A DNA stretch of 64,000 nucleotides from assembly GCA_963727035.1 (NCBI GenBank), contig CAVSEY010000006.1, positions 310,001-374,000 of the forward strand, written 5' to 3'. The notes beneath the pieces are model-generated. The model saw only the letters and a program-made list of their open reading frames with translations, was not told the origin of the DNA and did no database searches. Shown piece after piece: positions 36,225 through 46,796 of the stretch (positions within the stretch are counted from its first letter, which is position 1; every line of letters starts with the position of its first letter). The DNA is from Rhodoblastus sp963727035 (GTDB lineage: Bacteria; Pseudomonadota; Alphaproteobacteria; Rhizobiales; Beijerinckiaceae). Both the position numbers and the translations under genes were made by a program.

Positions 36225-36659
36225 TCACATCGAAAGGCTGAAGCCGCTGGGTCCGATATTGGCCTCGAAGCCCGCCTGCATGCCTTTCAGTTCGAGAACG
36301 ACGCCGTTGGAATTGCGCATGCGGAGAACCCGCACCCCCCCAGCGACGGCGACGCCGGCGCCGACCGCGGCATAAGTGCCAACAATGTCGGTGGGATTGT
36401 TGATGTTCAGCGCCCGGCCGACCAGCGTGCCCCCGGAGACGCCGATCGTGCCGGCGCTGACGCCGCCGATCCGCAGCGGATAGGTGTGGCCATTGAATGT
36501 CAGCTTGCCCTTGCCGCCGCCGATGCCGACGATAAAGCCGGCGCTGACGAAACGGAGGCGGACCGACCCTGTCCCCGCCACGGCGGGCGCGCTCGCGACG
36601 GTCAAAGCGACCGCGAGAGCGGCGGCGGCGGTCTTGAAGATGTGGCGTCGATTGAGCAT
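36225..36659 (-). CDS. Secreted conserved hypothetical protein, 144 aa
   Basis: From ATG 36659 (GGAGG upstream) the protein has a signal peptide FKTAAAALAVALTVASAPAVA. The mature part is glycine-rich beta-type: VRLRFVSAGFIVGIGGGKG, YPLRIGGVSAGTIGVSGG, IVGTYAAVGAGVAVAGG and VVLELKGMQAGFE. The alternating glycine/hydrophobic pattern suggests a lipid-associated or barrel-like envelope protein. I recognise the pattern from conserved proteins of unknown function but no named domain. Confidence 0.7.
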   Translation of the reverse strand: MLNRRHIFKTAAAALAVALTVASAPAVAGTGSVRLRFVSAGFIVGIGGGKGKLTFNGHTYPLRIGGVSAGTIGVSGGTLVGRALNINNPTDIVGTYAAVGAGVAVAGGVRVLRMRNSNGVVLELKGMQAGFEANIGPSGFSLSM

Positions 36660-36856
36660 GCGTGCCTCCGTTCGTGTGGCGTGCTTGAGATGGAAAGTCA
36701 TTTCAGGCGGGGCGGGCGGCAAGACACAACAACTTGGTTCATCGACGATTCGAGCTTGCCGCGCCATTGGACGGGATCATGGCTGGGCGCGAAAGCGTGG
36801 TCAAGGCGCAGGTGAAGGTCTGAACGACCCTCAGGTCGTGAAGAGCGCCGCCTGGA

Positions 36857-37282
36857 TCATTGCGGCGTGAGACCCGCCGCCGCCGCGCCCGCGATGGCGC
36901 AGGCCTCGTCATTGTCGGACGTGTCGCCGGTCACGCCCACCGCGCCGATTGGCGCGCCGTCGGAGCCGACCAGAATGATTCCGCCGGGCGCCGGGATGAT
37001 CCCTTGCGGGAAGATGGGGCCGAGCGCGGCGACGAAACTGGGCCTTTTGTTCGCCAGTTCCTCGACCTGCCGCGAAGAGACGCCGAGCGCCAGGGCGCCG
37101 TTCGCCTTGCCGATGGCGATCTGCGGCCGGTGATTCGACGCTCCATCCTGTCTTTGCAGGGCGATGACATGGCCGCCGGCGTCGAGCACCGCGATCGTCA
37201 AGGGCTTGAGGCCGAGCGCCTTGCCCTTGGCGAAGGCGGCGGCAATCAGAATATTGGCCTGGTCCAATGAGATGCGGCTCAT
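36857..37282 (-). CDS. GlcG/HbpS-family heme-binding-like protein
   Basis: 141 residues from ATG 37282 (GGAGA upstream). The family signature is nearly complete: PLTIAVLDAGGHVIALQRQDGA, KANGALALG, GPIFPQGIIPAPGGIILV and IGAVGVTGDTSDNDEACA. HbpS/GlcG proteins bind heme or small metabolites and are often found beside oxidoreductases or efflux genes. Whether this one binds heme cannot be told from sequence. It is divergent from ogt. Confidence 0.88.
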   Translation of the reverse strand: MSRISLDQANILIAAAFAKGKALGLKPLTIAVLDAGGHVIALQRQDGASNHRPQIAIGKANGALALGVSSRQVEELANKRPSFVAALGPIFPQGIIPAPGGIILVGSDGAPIGAVGVTGDTSDNDEACAIAGAAAAGLTPQ

Positions 37283-37457
37283 GCTGGTCTCCGGTGGCGA
37301 AAGCGCGGCGCGCGGCAAATTAGAGTCCTGGGCAAAAAAGGCAAAGCCTTTTCATCTGCCCGTCGCAAGCGGGCGCCGGAATTGTGATTTGATCGCGCGG
37401 GACAACAGGATCGATCATGTCCCGTGACCCGCGTCATCTTTTCTGTCAGGATCAAAC

Positions 37458-38006
37458 ATGACGGACGACAGGCTCTCGGACCGCCCGGCGACGGCGGCCG
37501 TTGGGATCGCCTTTGCGGTGGCGCGGACCTCGCTCGGAACCGTTCTGGTGGCGCGCCGCGCCGGCGCGGTGTGCGCGATTTTGCTCGGTGACAGCGAGGA
37601 GCGCCTCGCGCGCGAGCTCGGCGCCATCTTCCCGGACGCGCCGCGCGAAATTCGGCAAAAAGCACTGGGACCGGAACTCGCCGCCGTCGTCGCGCTTGCC
37701 GAAAAACCATGGACGGCGTTCGAGGCCCCGCTCGCGATCGGCGGAACGCCATTCCAAAAAAAGGTTTGGGCGGCTTTGCGCGAAATCCCGGCTGGCGCCA
37801 CCGTCAGTTATGCCGAAATCGCGCGACGGATCGGCGCGCCTTCCGCCTTGCGGGCGGTGGCCGGCGCCTGCGCCGCCAATGTTCTCGCCATCGCCGTTCC
37901 CTGCCATCGTGTTTTGCGCAGCGACGGAACCCTTTCGGGTTATCGCTGGGGTTTGGAGCGCAAGCGCATCCTCATTGAGCGCGAAAAGCATGCAACTGCG
38001 ACATAA
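37458..38006 (+). CDS. ogt: Methylated-DNA--protein-cysteine methyltransferase
   Basis: 182 residues; repairs O6-methylguanine by a suicide transfer to cysteine. The DNA-binding and active site region is intact: PFQKKVWAALREIPAGATVSY, then the acceptor cysteine in IAVPCHRVLRSDGTLSGYRWG. The N-terminal half is the Ada/Ogt ribonuclease-like domain. It is the second alkylation-repair gene in the window besides tag, but not co-located with it. Confidence 0.93.
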   Translation: MTDDRLSDRPATAAVGIAFAVARTSLGTVLVARRAGAVCAILLGDSEERLARELGAIFPDAPREIRQKALGPELAAVVALAEKPWTAFEAPLAIGGTPFQKKVWAALREIPAGATVSYAEIARRIGAPSALRAVAGACAANVLAIAVPCHRVLRSDGTLSGYRWGLERKRILIEREKHATAT

Positions 38007-38034
38007 TGTAGCGCTTAAGGGGCGTGGATATTTG

Positions 38035-38160
38035 AGCCAAGTCAAATGTGGAGGAGCAGAAAGCGCCTACTTTGGCTTCGTGACCACGTCACAGGCGTCA
38101 GCGTGAGCAGGCGCTTCCTCCCTGAGACTTGGACCGCTTTAAAATAGGCGGTCCTTTTTC
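38035..38160 (+). ncRNA. Candidate structured RNA or 3' UTR with intrinsic terminator
   Basis: A long stem is formed by GGAGG (38050-38054) with CCTCC (38117-38121) and, after a 6-base bulge, AAGCGCCT (38061-38068) with AGGCGCTT (38109-38116). It is followed by a terminator hairpin GGACCGC/GCGGTCC at 38131-38157 and a T-rich tail. This may be a small RNA or simply the 3' end of the ogt transcript. No family was recognised. Confidence 0.35.
38131..38160 (+). terminator. Rho-independent terminator downstream of ogt
   Basis: GGACCGC and GCGGTCC form a seven-base perfect stem around a 10-base A/T-rich loop, followed by TTTTTC. Confidence 0.8.
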
Positions 38161-38354
38161 TTTATGGGTTATATCGTGGGAGCGCTTTGAAGAAAGCGGC
38201 TGGAGAGCGTGTTCGGCGTTTTCGCTGCGGCGCTGGGGCGCGGATGTCGCCGTTCAGGCCGAAATCCCCCCAATCCGGACGTCTCCCATCGGGCCGCTCA
38301 CGCCGCCCATGTCCAGGAAGGCGGTCTTCAGATCACGCTTACGCTGTTCATCTT

Positions 38355-38590
38355 CGCGCGCTTTCCACAAAGCCGATGGAAATCGATCCGAACCTCGAAC
38401 GCGACCGAACGCCTGCATCCAGAGTTCAAGCGAAGGATCAAGACGCAAGACCGCGCCGGCCTGCGCCGAAACAGCCGTCATGCAGTTCCGGGCGCCGATG
38501 GCGCCGGGTCACATCACCATGCGAAAAGGCGATACATGGCAAAGCCTTGCCGAAAAGCCTTGCGATCAGTTCATTGACCTCGACGCATGA
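38355..38590 (+). mobile_element. IS256-family transposase remnant (C-terminal part)
   Basis: Translation shows SIRTSNATERLHPEFKRRIKTQ (here in two parts: SIRTSNATERL and HPEFKRRIKTQ), the conserved C-terminal region of IS256-type transposases. After a frame change it continues ETAVMQFRAPMAPG, HITMRKGDTWQSLAEKPCDQ and ends FIDLDA-stop, matching the family's last residues. The catalytic N-terminal and central domains are missing, so it is a dead fragment. No inverted repeats were found. Confidence 0.8.
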
Positions 38591-38822
38591 TCGGATAGCA
38601 TGATCCGGCTGGATGACCGCCTCAAGCCAATTCCAACACGAAAAGCGAGGCGCCGGTCGGAACCGCGATGGACACACATAGCAATTGACACCATCGGCGC
38701 TTGAAAAGGACCGATGGTATCCGCGCCGACCGGCCAATAGTATAAGCCGAAGACCTTAAAAACGGCGCGGTTTGCATTCAATTCCTCGGGTGCGCCTCTT
38801 CGAACCTGCTCCACAGAAGCCC
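38591..38822. other. Intergenic stretch before the YgiQ-like gene
   Basis: About 230 bases with no convincing gene. Overlapping frames on both strands lack ribosome sites and protein character. Together with 38161-38354, which is also without a recognisable gene, it flanks the IS256 fragment and probably reflects old insertion debris. Confidence 0.45.
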
Positions 38823-40854
<2,032 letters not shown>

Positions 40855-40975
40855 TTTTTGCGGCGCCGCAAGTGCGCTGCGGCGCCGGCGCGCTTGACGC
40901 CGGGGGCCGCCCTACCTACTTTGGCCGCAGATTGATCCCGCTTCGGGATCCGATTCCCCCCCACGAGAGGTTTTC

Positions 40976-41296
40976 ATGTCGACCGTCAAAGTCTCCGACG
41001 CCACTTTCGAATCCGACGTTCTCAAATCCGATGTGCCGGTGGTTGTGGATTTCTGGGCCGAGTGGTGCGGCCCGTGCAAGATGATCGGCCCCTCGCTGGA
41101 AGAGCTGGCCAAGGATTATGACGGCAAGGTCAAGATCGCCAAGCTCAATGTCGATGAAAATCCTGGCGTCGCCGGCAAGCTCGGCATCCGCTCGATCCCG
41201 ACCCTGATGCTGTTCAAGGACGGCAAGGTGACGTCGCAAAAAGTCGGCGCCGCGCCCAAGGGCGAACTGGCCAAATGGATCAACGCCGCGATCTGA
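40976..41296 (+). CDS. trxA: Thioredoxin
   Basis: 106 residues with the active site WAEWCGPCKMIGP, the cis-proline loop IRSIPTLMLFKDG, and the standard N-terminus STVKVSDATFESDVL. It reduces protein disulfides in the cytoplasm; there is no signal peptide. GAGAGG precedes the ATG. It converges with the SDR gene, whose stop is 10 bases away. Confidence 0.96.
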   Translation: MSTVKVSDATFESDVLKSDVPVVVDFWAEWCGPCKMIGPSLEELAKDYDGKVKIAKLNVDENPGVAGKLGIRSIPTLMLFKDGKVTSQKVGAAPKGELAKWINAAI

Positions 41297-41306
41297 AGCT
41301 TTTTGC

Positions 41307-42056
41307 TCAATTTCCCTTGACGGCGAGCGCGCTGCTCGCCTGACAGGTCGGCATCATTTCGATCCGGTTGATATTGACATGCGGCGGCAGGCTGACCAGC
41401 CAGGCCGCCGTTTCCGCGATGTCTTCCGCCGTCAGCGGCGCCTTGTCGGCATAGAGCGCCGCCGCCTTGGCCGCGTCGCCACCGAAACGAACCACCGAGA
41501 ATTCCGAGCCGGTGACCAGACCGGGCTCGATATTGGTCACCCGGACATTCTTGCCGACCAGATCGGCGCGCAGATTGAGCGAGAATTGCAGGACGAAGGC
41601 TTTCGTCCCGCCATAGACATTGCCGCCGGGATAGGGATAGTCGCCGGCGATCGAGCCGAGATTGATGATGAGCCCGTCATTGCGCGCCACCATCTGCGGC
41701 AAAACGGCGCGGGTGAGATGGACGAGGCCGGTGACATTGGTGGCGATCATCCGGTCCCAGTCGGCGAGATCGCATTCCCAGGCGGGATTGAGGCCGAGCG
41801 CCAGCCCGGCGTTATTGACCAGCACGTCGATCTGCCGCCAGCCCTCCGGCAGGCTGTCCAAAAAACCGTCCACCTTGACCTTGTCGGTCATGTCGAGCGG
41901 CAGGGCGAGCACAGCGTCGCCGAGTTCTTCCCGCAGCGCCGTCAGCCGCTCGACGCGCCGGCCGGTGGCGATGACGCGATGGCCGTCCTTGACGAAGCGG
42001 CGGGCGAAAGCCGCGCCGAAACCGGCGGTGGCCCCGGTGATCAGAATGGTTTTCAT
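41307..42056 (-). CDS. SDR family oxidoreductase (YdfG-like)
   Basis: 249 residues. Classical short-chain dehydrogenase features: cofactor loop ILITGATAGFGAAFARRF with Arg after strand 2 (GRRVERL) favouring NADP, LVNNAGLALGL, catalytic serine in INLGSIAGDYPY and the YGGTKAF Tyr-x3-Lys pair. It is closest in pattern to the YdfG/serine 3-dehydrogenase group. The physiological alcohol is unknown. Confidence 0.92.
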   Translation of the reverse strand: MKTILITGATAGFGAAFARRFVKDGHRVIATGRRVERLTALREELGDAVLALPLDMTDKVKVDGFLDSLPEGWRQIDVLVNNAGLALGLNPAWECDLADWDRMIATNVTGLVHLTRAVLPQMVARNDGLIINLGSIAGDYPYPGGNVYGGTKAFVLQFSLNLRADLVGKNVRVTNIEPGLVTGSEFSVVRFGGDAAKAAALYADKAPLTAEDIAETAAWLVSLPPHVNINRIEMMPTCQASSALAVKGN

Positions 42057-42110
42057 TAAAAAAATCCCGTTTCTCGCGCGCTGCGATTATAGGCGCGATT
42101 TCGCGCCGCG

Positions 42111-42785
42111 CTACCAGAAGCCAGGGATTATTCGCCAGGTTCGGGCGCGATAGGCGTCATATTCGGCGCCGAAATGCGATTGCAGCAGCTTTTCCTCAGC
42201 TTTTATGCGCGCAAGCAGCGGCGCCAGCGTCAGGGCGGTGATGAGCACGCCAAGCCCCGATCGGAAGGCGAGCGCCCAGCCGAGCGAGGCGATCATCAGC
42301 CCGAGATAGGACGGGTGGCGGATGAATCGATAAAGGCCTTTGGTCAACAGTTCGTGGTCGGGCTGGATCGCGACCAGCCCGGAAAACCTGTCGCCGAGCG
42401 CGACCACCGGCCAAAGCCGCAGCGCGCTGCCGAGGGCGAAGAGCACGACGCCGAACCAGCGCAGCCCGTCGCCGCCCAGGGTGAGGAAATCGTGGCGGTC
42501 GTCCCAGGCCGGGAAAAAGCCATTGGCGAGGCCAAGAATTCCGAAGGCCCAGAGAACCCAGCGATTGCCGCGATCCTCCCGCACGCCTGGCGAGACATTG
42601 CCGCCGCAAAACAAAGCGGCGATGGCGACGACGAAATAGACGATGGTCAGGGCCCACAGGGCGGGATGGCTGAAGAAGGGCGCGACGCCGCCCCATCCCC
42701 AAAGGGGCAAAGCATAATAAGCAATTGCGCCGCCGAGGATCGCGGCGACGCGAGGGAAGCCGGTAAAACTCCCGCTCGCCGCCAT
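42111..42785 (-). CDS. Isoprenylcysteine carboxyl methyltransferase-like membrane protein
   Basis: 224 residues with about five membrane helices (YYALPLWGWGG, ALTIVYFVVAIAAL, WFGVVLFALGSALRLW). The C-terminal signature is GLYRFIRHPSYLGLMIASLG then EEKLLQSHFGAEYDAYRAR, which is the SAM-binding region of ICMT/PEMT-type membrane methyltransferases. Bacterial members have unknown substrates, possibly lipids. It follows the FmdB-type gene by 12 bases. Confidence 0.88.
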   Translation of the reverse strand: MAASGSFTGFPRVAAILGGAIAYYALPLWGWGGVAPFFSHPALWALTIVYFVVAIAALFCGGNVSPGVREDRGNRWVLWAFGILGLANGFFPAWDDRHDFLTLGGDGLRWFGVVLFALGSALRLWPVVALGDRFSGLVAIQPDHELLTKGLYRFIRHPSYLGLMIASLGWALAFRSGLGVLITALTLAPLLARIKAEEKLLQSHFGAEYDAYRARTWRIIPGFW

Positions 42786-42797
42786 GCTCGCCTCCGG

Positions 42798-43022
42798 TCA
42801 GCTGAACATCGAGGCCGCCGGGCAGGTCGCGCAGGCGCCGCCGTCCGCGCCGCAGGACGGCGCCGCGTCATTGTCGCCGCCGCGCGCCGGCGATGCGATC
42901 AGCGACAATTGCTGTTCAAGCTCGGCCGAGCCGCAGGACGGGCAGACCGGTTCGTCCCCGGAGCGCACCAGGGTCTGGAAATGCGCGCCGCATTTCCCGC
43001 ATTCGTAGCTATAGATCGGCAT
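42798..43022 (-). CDS. FmdB-type zinc ribbon protein, 74 aa
   Basis: From ATG 43022 the protein begins MPIYSYECGKCGAHFQTL, followed by VCPSCGSAELEQQ: two C-x2-C knuckles of the FmdB/CxxC_CxxC_SSSS regulatory zinc ribbon. The C-terminal tail is Ala/Cys-rich (SCGADGGACATCPAA). It begins 19 bases after cdh and 12 before the ICMT-like gene, so all three are probably cotranscribed. Role unknown. Confidence 0.88.
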   Translation of the reverse strand: MPIYSYECGKCGAHFQTLVRSGDEPVCPSCGSAELEQQLSLIASPARGGDNDAAPSCGADGGACATCPAASMFS

Positions 43023-43041
43023 CAGCAAACCTCGTTCAGGC

Positions 43042-43801
43042 TCAGTCGCGCCGGGCGTTTCTGGCGACCCGGCATTGGTGGTCAAGCAGTTCCTCGGCAT
43101 GGCCGCCGCCGCCGGCGACGAGCAGCAGGAAGCCACGCCCGGCTCCCGGCTCGTCCATTCCGATCACGGCGATGGTCTCGCCCGCCATATTGTCGCGGGC
43201 GCGGGGAATTTCCAGAGCGGCCATGCGGAAAATGTTCCGGTCAAGCTCTTCCGCGCCCAGCCAGCGGCCATGGTACCGGCCGGACCAGGGGCGCAAATCG
43301 ATCTCGAACCAGCCCTTGCGGCCGCGCGCCGCGCGGGCGAACCGCGATTTAAGCTGCGGTATGACGCAGTCGACATGGATATGGAGCTGGTCCTGGCTGC
43401 GGCCGGCGCGGGAATTGATCGCCATGCCGATATCGCTCCAGGCGAGCGGCCGGCCTGCGGCCGCCTCAACCCAATGGCGCTCGCTCCAGGCGTCGGCCCA
43501 ATAATTGGGCGCGTCCTTGCGCAGCAGCGCCGGGCTCTCGACCCCGGCGACGCGGACGAGCGGCGTGATGATGATATGGGTGGCCTCGTCGGGGGTCCGC
43601 ACCGTGGCGAAGCCCCGCTCATGATCGACCGCGAGACAGGGCGTGGGCAAGCCCGTAAGCCGGCTCATTGGCGAACAAACGCCATGGACGACGCGCCATA
43701 ACCCGTCGCGGCCGAAGGCCTGGCCCTCGAACGAAGCAGCCGGGCTTGGGACGCCGGCGAGTGCGGCAAAGGCCGGCGAAAAGGGCGATGATTTTCTTCA
43801 C
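43042..43801 (-). CDS. cdh: CDP-diacylglycerol diphosphatase (frameshift in signal peptide)
   Basis: The HIT-like Cdh core is clear: GLWRVVHGVC, PTPCLAVDHERGFATVRTP, NYWADAWSERHWVEAA, AINSRAGRSQDQLHIHVDC with the catalytic H-x-H, and NIFRMAALEIP. Cleaves CDP-diacylglycerol to phosphatidate and CMP in the periplasm or membrane. An internal ATG at 43668 would cut off conserved residues. A signal peptide (MKKIIALFAG) starts at GTG 43801 in another register and joins FAALAGVPSPAASFEGQ if one C near 43770 is removed. Restored length is about 252 residues. Confidence 0.85.
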
Positions 43802-43875
43802 GGCCGGGCCATAGCATTTTGCCCGGCGGCGCGCATCGCCTTTCCTGCCCGGCGGCCTCGCGATAGACTCGCCCG

Positions 43876-44502
43876 ATGACTTTCTTGTCTCCGGGCGGCC
43901 CGCTCCAGACTTTTGCGGAAGGCCGCGACATCAGGATCGCCGCGCGGGCCATCGCGCCCGGCGACGAGGCCCGCCTTTGGCCCGAGGAGGCGGCGGCGCT
44001 CGGCGCTTTGCGGCGCGAACGCCGGCGGGCGAGCGGCGCCGCGCGGGGGCTGGCGCGGGATCTGCTGGCGGAGCTTTGCGCGCCGCCTTGCGCGATCGGC
44101 CGAGACCGCGATGGCGTTCCGCTTTGGCCGCCCGGTTTCGCGGGCTCGCTGGCTCACGACGACGCCCATGCGCTGGCGGCGGTCGCGCGGGCGGAAAAAG
44201 TCGCGGCGCTCGGCGTCGATCTCGAACCCGACGCGCCGCTGGCGCCCGATCTGGCCGAACTGGTCGCAACGCCGGCCGAGCGCGCGCGCTATGACGACGC
44301 TCTGCTGCGCCGTCCGATCCTGTTCGTCATCAAGGAAGCGGTGTTCAAGGCGCTTTTTCCCGCCGACCGGCGCTTCCTCGATTTTCACGATATCGAAGTC
44401 GATCTCGAAACGGGCCGCGCCCGCACACGGTTCGGGGGGCGCTGCTCGTTCGCCTGGGAGAGCGGCGCGAAAATCGTCGCGCTGGCGGCGAGGGAAGATT
44501 GA
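43876..44502 (+). CDS. 4'-phosphopantetheinyl transferase (Sfp/EntD-like)
   Basis: 208 residues. Moves the phosphopantetheine arm from coenzyme A to carrier proteins. The two defining motifs are present: GVDLEPDAPLA (magnesium-binding D-x-E) and FVIKEAVFKALFPAD (K-E-x3-K). GSLAHDDAHALAAVA is the substrate-binding loop of EntD-type enzymes. No polyketide or nonribosomal peptide genes are in the window, so its carrier partner is unknown. Confidence 0.9.
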   Translation: MTFLSPGGPLQTFAEGRDIRIAARAIAPGDEARLWPEEAAALGALRRERRRASGAARGLARDLLAELCAPPCAIGRDRDGVPLWPPGFAGSLAHDDAHALAAVARAEKVAALGVDLEPDAPLAPDLAELVATPAERARYDDALLRRPILFVIKEAVFKALFPADRRFLDFHDIEVDLETGRARTRFGGRCSFAWESGAKIVALAARED

Positions 44503-44811
44503 TCAGCGCCGCCAGAGCGAGGAAAGGTTCATGGCTTTTTGCGTCATGCCAAAGGTCCAGAACCACAAGGCCGCCTGAGGCAGCAGGAAAATCCTCGCCG
44601 CCTCGGCCCAGTCGGGCTGAGCCGAAAGGTGGATTTTCACGGTGACGCCTTCATCGGCCGCGGCGCGCGAAAACGCCTGTTCGGTTGCCGTCCGTGTTGC
44701 GTCCGCCATTGGCGACACCCAGGAATCGACGCCGATATCTTTACGCAGTTCAGGTTCGACAGGCGCGGATGGGGCGGCGGGGAGGCTGATCTGAATGCTC
44801 TTGCGGCTCAT
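44503..44811 (-). CDS. ParA partner protein candidate, 102 aa
   Basis: The start at 44811 overlaps the parA-like stop as ATGA. It begins MSRKSIQISLPAAPSAPVEP, a basic, disordered N-terminus of the kind that activates ParA ATPases, and has a central DEGVTVKIHLSAQPDWAEA segment. It ends with an aromatic/hydrophobic stretch (FLLPQAALWFWTFG) and a basic tail. No helix-turn-helix or ParB domain is visible. I do not recognise the family; the coupling to ParA is its strongest clue. Confidence 0.7.
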   Translation of the reverse strand: MSRKSIQISLPAAPSAPVEPELRKDIGVDSWVSPMADATRTATEQAFSRAAADEGVTVKIHLSAQPDWAEAARIFLLPQAALWFWTFGMTQKAMNLSSLWRR

Positions 44812-45452
44812 GCGGCCTGTCTCTCCTTGTCGGCGATGATCAAATCGGCCAGACGCCCGATCTCGCGCGCGGCCTCGCCGCGCGGCGCGGCTTCGAGCAC
44901 CGAAAGTCCGCGCGCGGCGCTTTCGGCGTAAACCACGCGCTGGACAAGGGCGGCGTCGAGAATCGGCGTTTCGGGAAACTGCGCCAGTGCGGCGTGGAAA
45001 TCGCGCCCGATCACGCTATTGGCGATCTTGCGGTTGATGAGGAAGGCGGCGCGCAACGAGTCCTTGAACTGCCGCGCCTCGCGGATGAGCTGGACCGTGT
45101 CGGCGGCGGCCCAGACGTCATAGGGGGAGGGCTGCACCGGGATCAGCACCAGGTCGCTGGCCATGATCGCGGCGCGGCCGAGTTCATTCACCCGCGGCGC
45201 GCCGTCGATCACCACAATGTCGTAATTTTTCGCCAAAGCCGGGAGTTCGCGATGCAGCGTCGGCTTGGCCATGCCGACGACCACGAATTCGGAATCGACC
45301 TGTCGCGCCGCCGACCAGGCGAGGGCGCTGCCCTGCGGATCGGCGTCCACCAGCAGCACCTGTCGGCCGGAACGGCTGAAACAGGATGCGAGATTGACCG
45401 CGACCGTCGTCTTGCCGACGCCGCCCTTCTGGTTCAGCACGCCCACGATCAT
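44808..45452 (-). CDS. ParA/MinD-family ATPase (orphan)
   Basis: 214 residues with the deviant Walker A NQKGGVGKTT, the switch I region LVDADPQGSALAWS, and Walker B IVVIDGAPRVNELG. It is of the short ParA type, lacking an N-terminal DNA-binding domain, like plasmid type Ib or chromosomal cargo-positioning ATPases. No parB or parS-like site was seen nearby. The four-base overlap with the 102-residue gene suggests a two-gene positioning system, for chromosome, granule or protein cargo. Confidence 0.9.
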   Translation of the reverse strand: MIVGVLNQKGGVGKTTVAVNLASCFSRSGRQVLLVDADPQGSALAWSAARQVDSEFVVVGMAKPTLHRELPALAKNYDIVVIDGAPRVNELGRAAIMASDLVLIPVQPSPYDVWAAADTVQLIREARQFKDSLRAAFLINRKIANSVIGRDFHAALAQFPETPILDAALVQRVVYAESAARGLSVLEAAPRGEAAREIGRLADLIIADKERQAA

Positions 45453-45606
45453 CGAGGCCGCCTTTCACGCTGGATGGACATCAACGCCCGACTCGGCGAC
45501 GCCCGCGCTGGATCGCGCGCGAATCAGCTGACGTGGCCGCTTGCCTCAAGCTCTCCGCAAATCACGGCTTTGGCAAGCTTTGCTGCACCGCAAATTGTGC
45601 ATGGCG

Positions 45607-46554
45607 TCAAAAATAGGCGCCGATGTCCGCGCTGATCTCGATTGCATGGACCACGGAGCGCGCGATACCCGCGTTTTCCTCGGGAAAGCGGCCCTCGCGG
45701 ATGAATTTGGCGAAGGCCGACAGTTCGTCGGCCAGCGCGTCATGGGCGTCGACCTTGTATTCCGCGATTTTGACGGCGTTGAAATTATCCTCGGCCAGTT
45801 TCGCCGTGGGCGTCGTGTCATAGACGCTGACCTTGGCCGTCAGTTCGTCGAGCTTGACGATGCGCCCGTCCAAAGTCGCCACCGCCAACCGCCGCCGCTC
45901 CGAGGCGACCCAACTGCTCTCGATATGGCCGGTCATGCCGCCCTCGAAACGGAGGAACATCTGGGCCTGGGCGGCCGGGCAGCCTCCATAGGGGCGCTGG
46001 GCGCGCTGCGCGGACAAAGGATGGCGGCCGGTGACGAAAATGGCGTTGGCGAGGTCGTGGACCGCGAGGTCGAGCAGCACGCTGTTCTTCTGGATGCGGC
46101 CGACGCCACGCCGCCGCGCGTCGAAATGCAGGACCGGCCTGCCCAATTCGGCGATCAGGCGCTTCATCAGCAGGACGCCGGGGTTGAACAAAGTGGTGTG
46201 GCCTGTCATCGCCACCAGCCCCTTGGCGCGGGCGAGCGCCGAGATTTTGTCGCAGGCGGCCGAAGTCATCGCCAGCGGCTTGGCGATGAGCACGTTCTTG
46301 CCGGCTTCGAGCAGCGTGCAGGCCAGATCGGCATGGGTGTGGTTGGGCGTCGTTATGACGCAGGCCTTGACTGACGGGTCGTTCAGAATTGCGTCGAGCG
46401 ACGGCGCGGTTTCGGCATGGGCGACCTTGCGCGCGTCATGATGATCGAAGGTCGATTTCAGCGTGAAACCGGGCAGGGCGCTCAGCTTGTGGGCCAGGGT
46501 CTGCCCCCACGGGCCGAGGCCGATGACGGAAACATTGATTGCTTTTTTCGTCAT
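45607..46554 (-). CDS. Gfo/Idh/MocA-family oxidoreductase (WbpB/WlbA-like)
   Basis: 315 residues from ATG 46554. NAD(P)-binding Rossmann loop INVSVIGLGPWGQTLAHKL, family motif LIAKPLAMTSAACDKI (the E-K-P region, here A-K-P), and FNPGVLLMKRLIAELG. The catalytic region reads VLLDLAVHDLANAIF (D-x3-H). It is divergent from a DegT-type aminotransferase, as in pathways making 3-amino or 3-acetamido uronic sugars, so a nucleotide-sugar dehydrogenase role is likely but inferred. The usual Glu of EKP is replaced by Ala, which is worth noting. Confidence 0.82.
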   Translation of the reverse strand: MTKKAINVSVIGLGPWGQTLAHKLSALPGFTLKSTFDHHDARKVAHAETAPSLDAILNDPSVKACVITTPNHTHADLACTLLEAGKNVLIAKPLAMTSAACDKISALARAKGLVAMTGHTTLFNPGVLLMKRLIAELGRPVLHFDARRRGVGRIQKNSVLLDLAVHDLANAIFVTGRHPLSAQRAQRPYGGCPAAQAQMFLRFEGGMTGHIESSWVASERRRLAVATLDGRIVKLDELTAKVSVYDTTPTAKLAEDNFNAVKIAEYKVDAHDALADELSAFAKFIREGRFPEENAGIARSVVHAIEISADIGAYF

Positions 46555-46796
46555 GTGACGCTCTTGCGACGCCTTTTGCAAAAAAAACCCCTGATTCTTG
46601 AAGCGCGAGTGAAGCAGACTGCGATGGAGCGCCGAGCATCGGCTCCATCGGGCGGCCTCGCCTTAGCATGCCGGACGGGCGCGGCGCCAGCCCCGCCTTT
46701 TTTATAGTGACGCGGCGAGATTCGCGGCGTATAGGCCCCCATCGCACCGTGCAAGGGTCTATCGATTCCCACCGCTCGCGCAAGGGGATGTTTCCG

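Noticed and set aside
38254..38481. Reverse frame with DEQRKRDLKTAF-like charged sequence near the IS256 remnant
   Set aside because: It overlaps the transposase fragment on the other strand, lacks a ribosome site, and no domain is evident.
44808..45452. Idea that the window is part of a plasmid because of ParA
   Set aside because: The flanks are single-copy chromosomal genes (ppa, dnaN, purE-purK, trxA, rph) and no replication gene is present.
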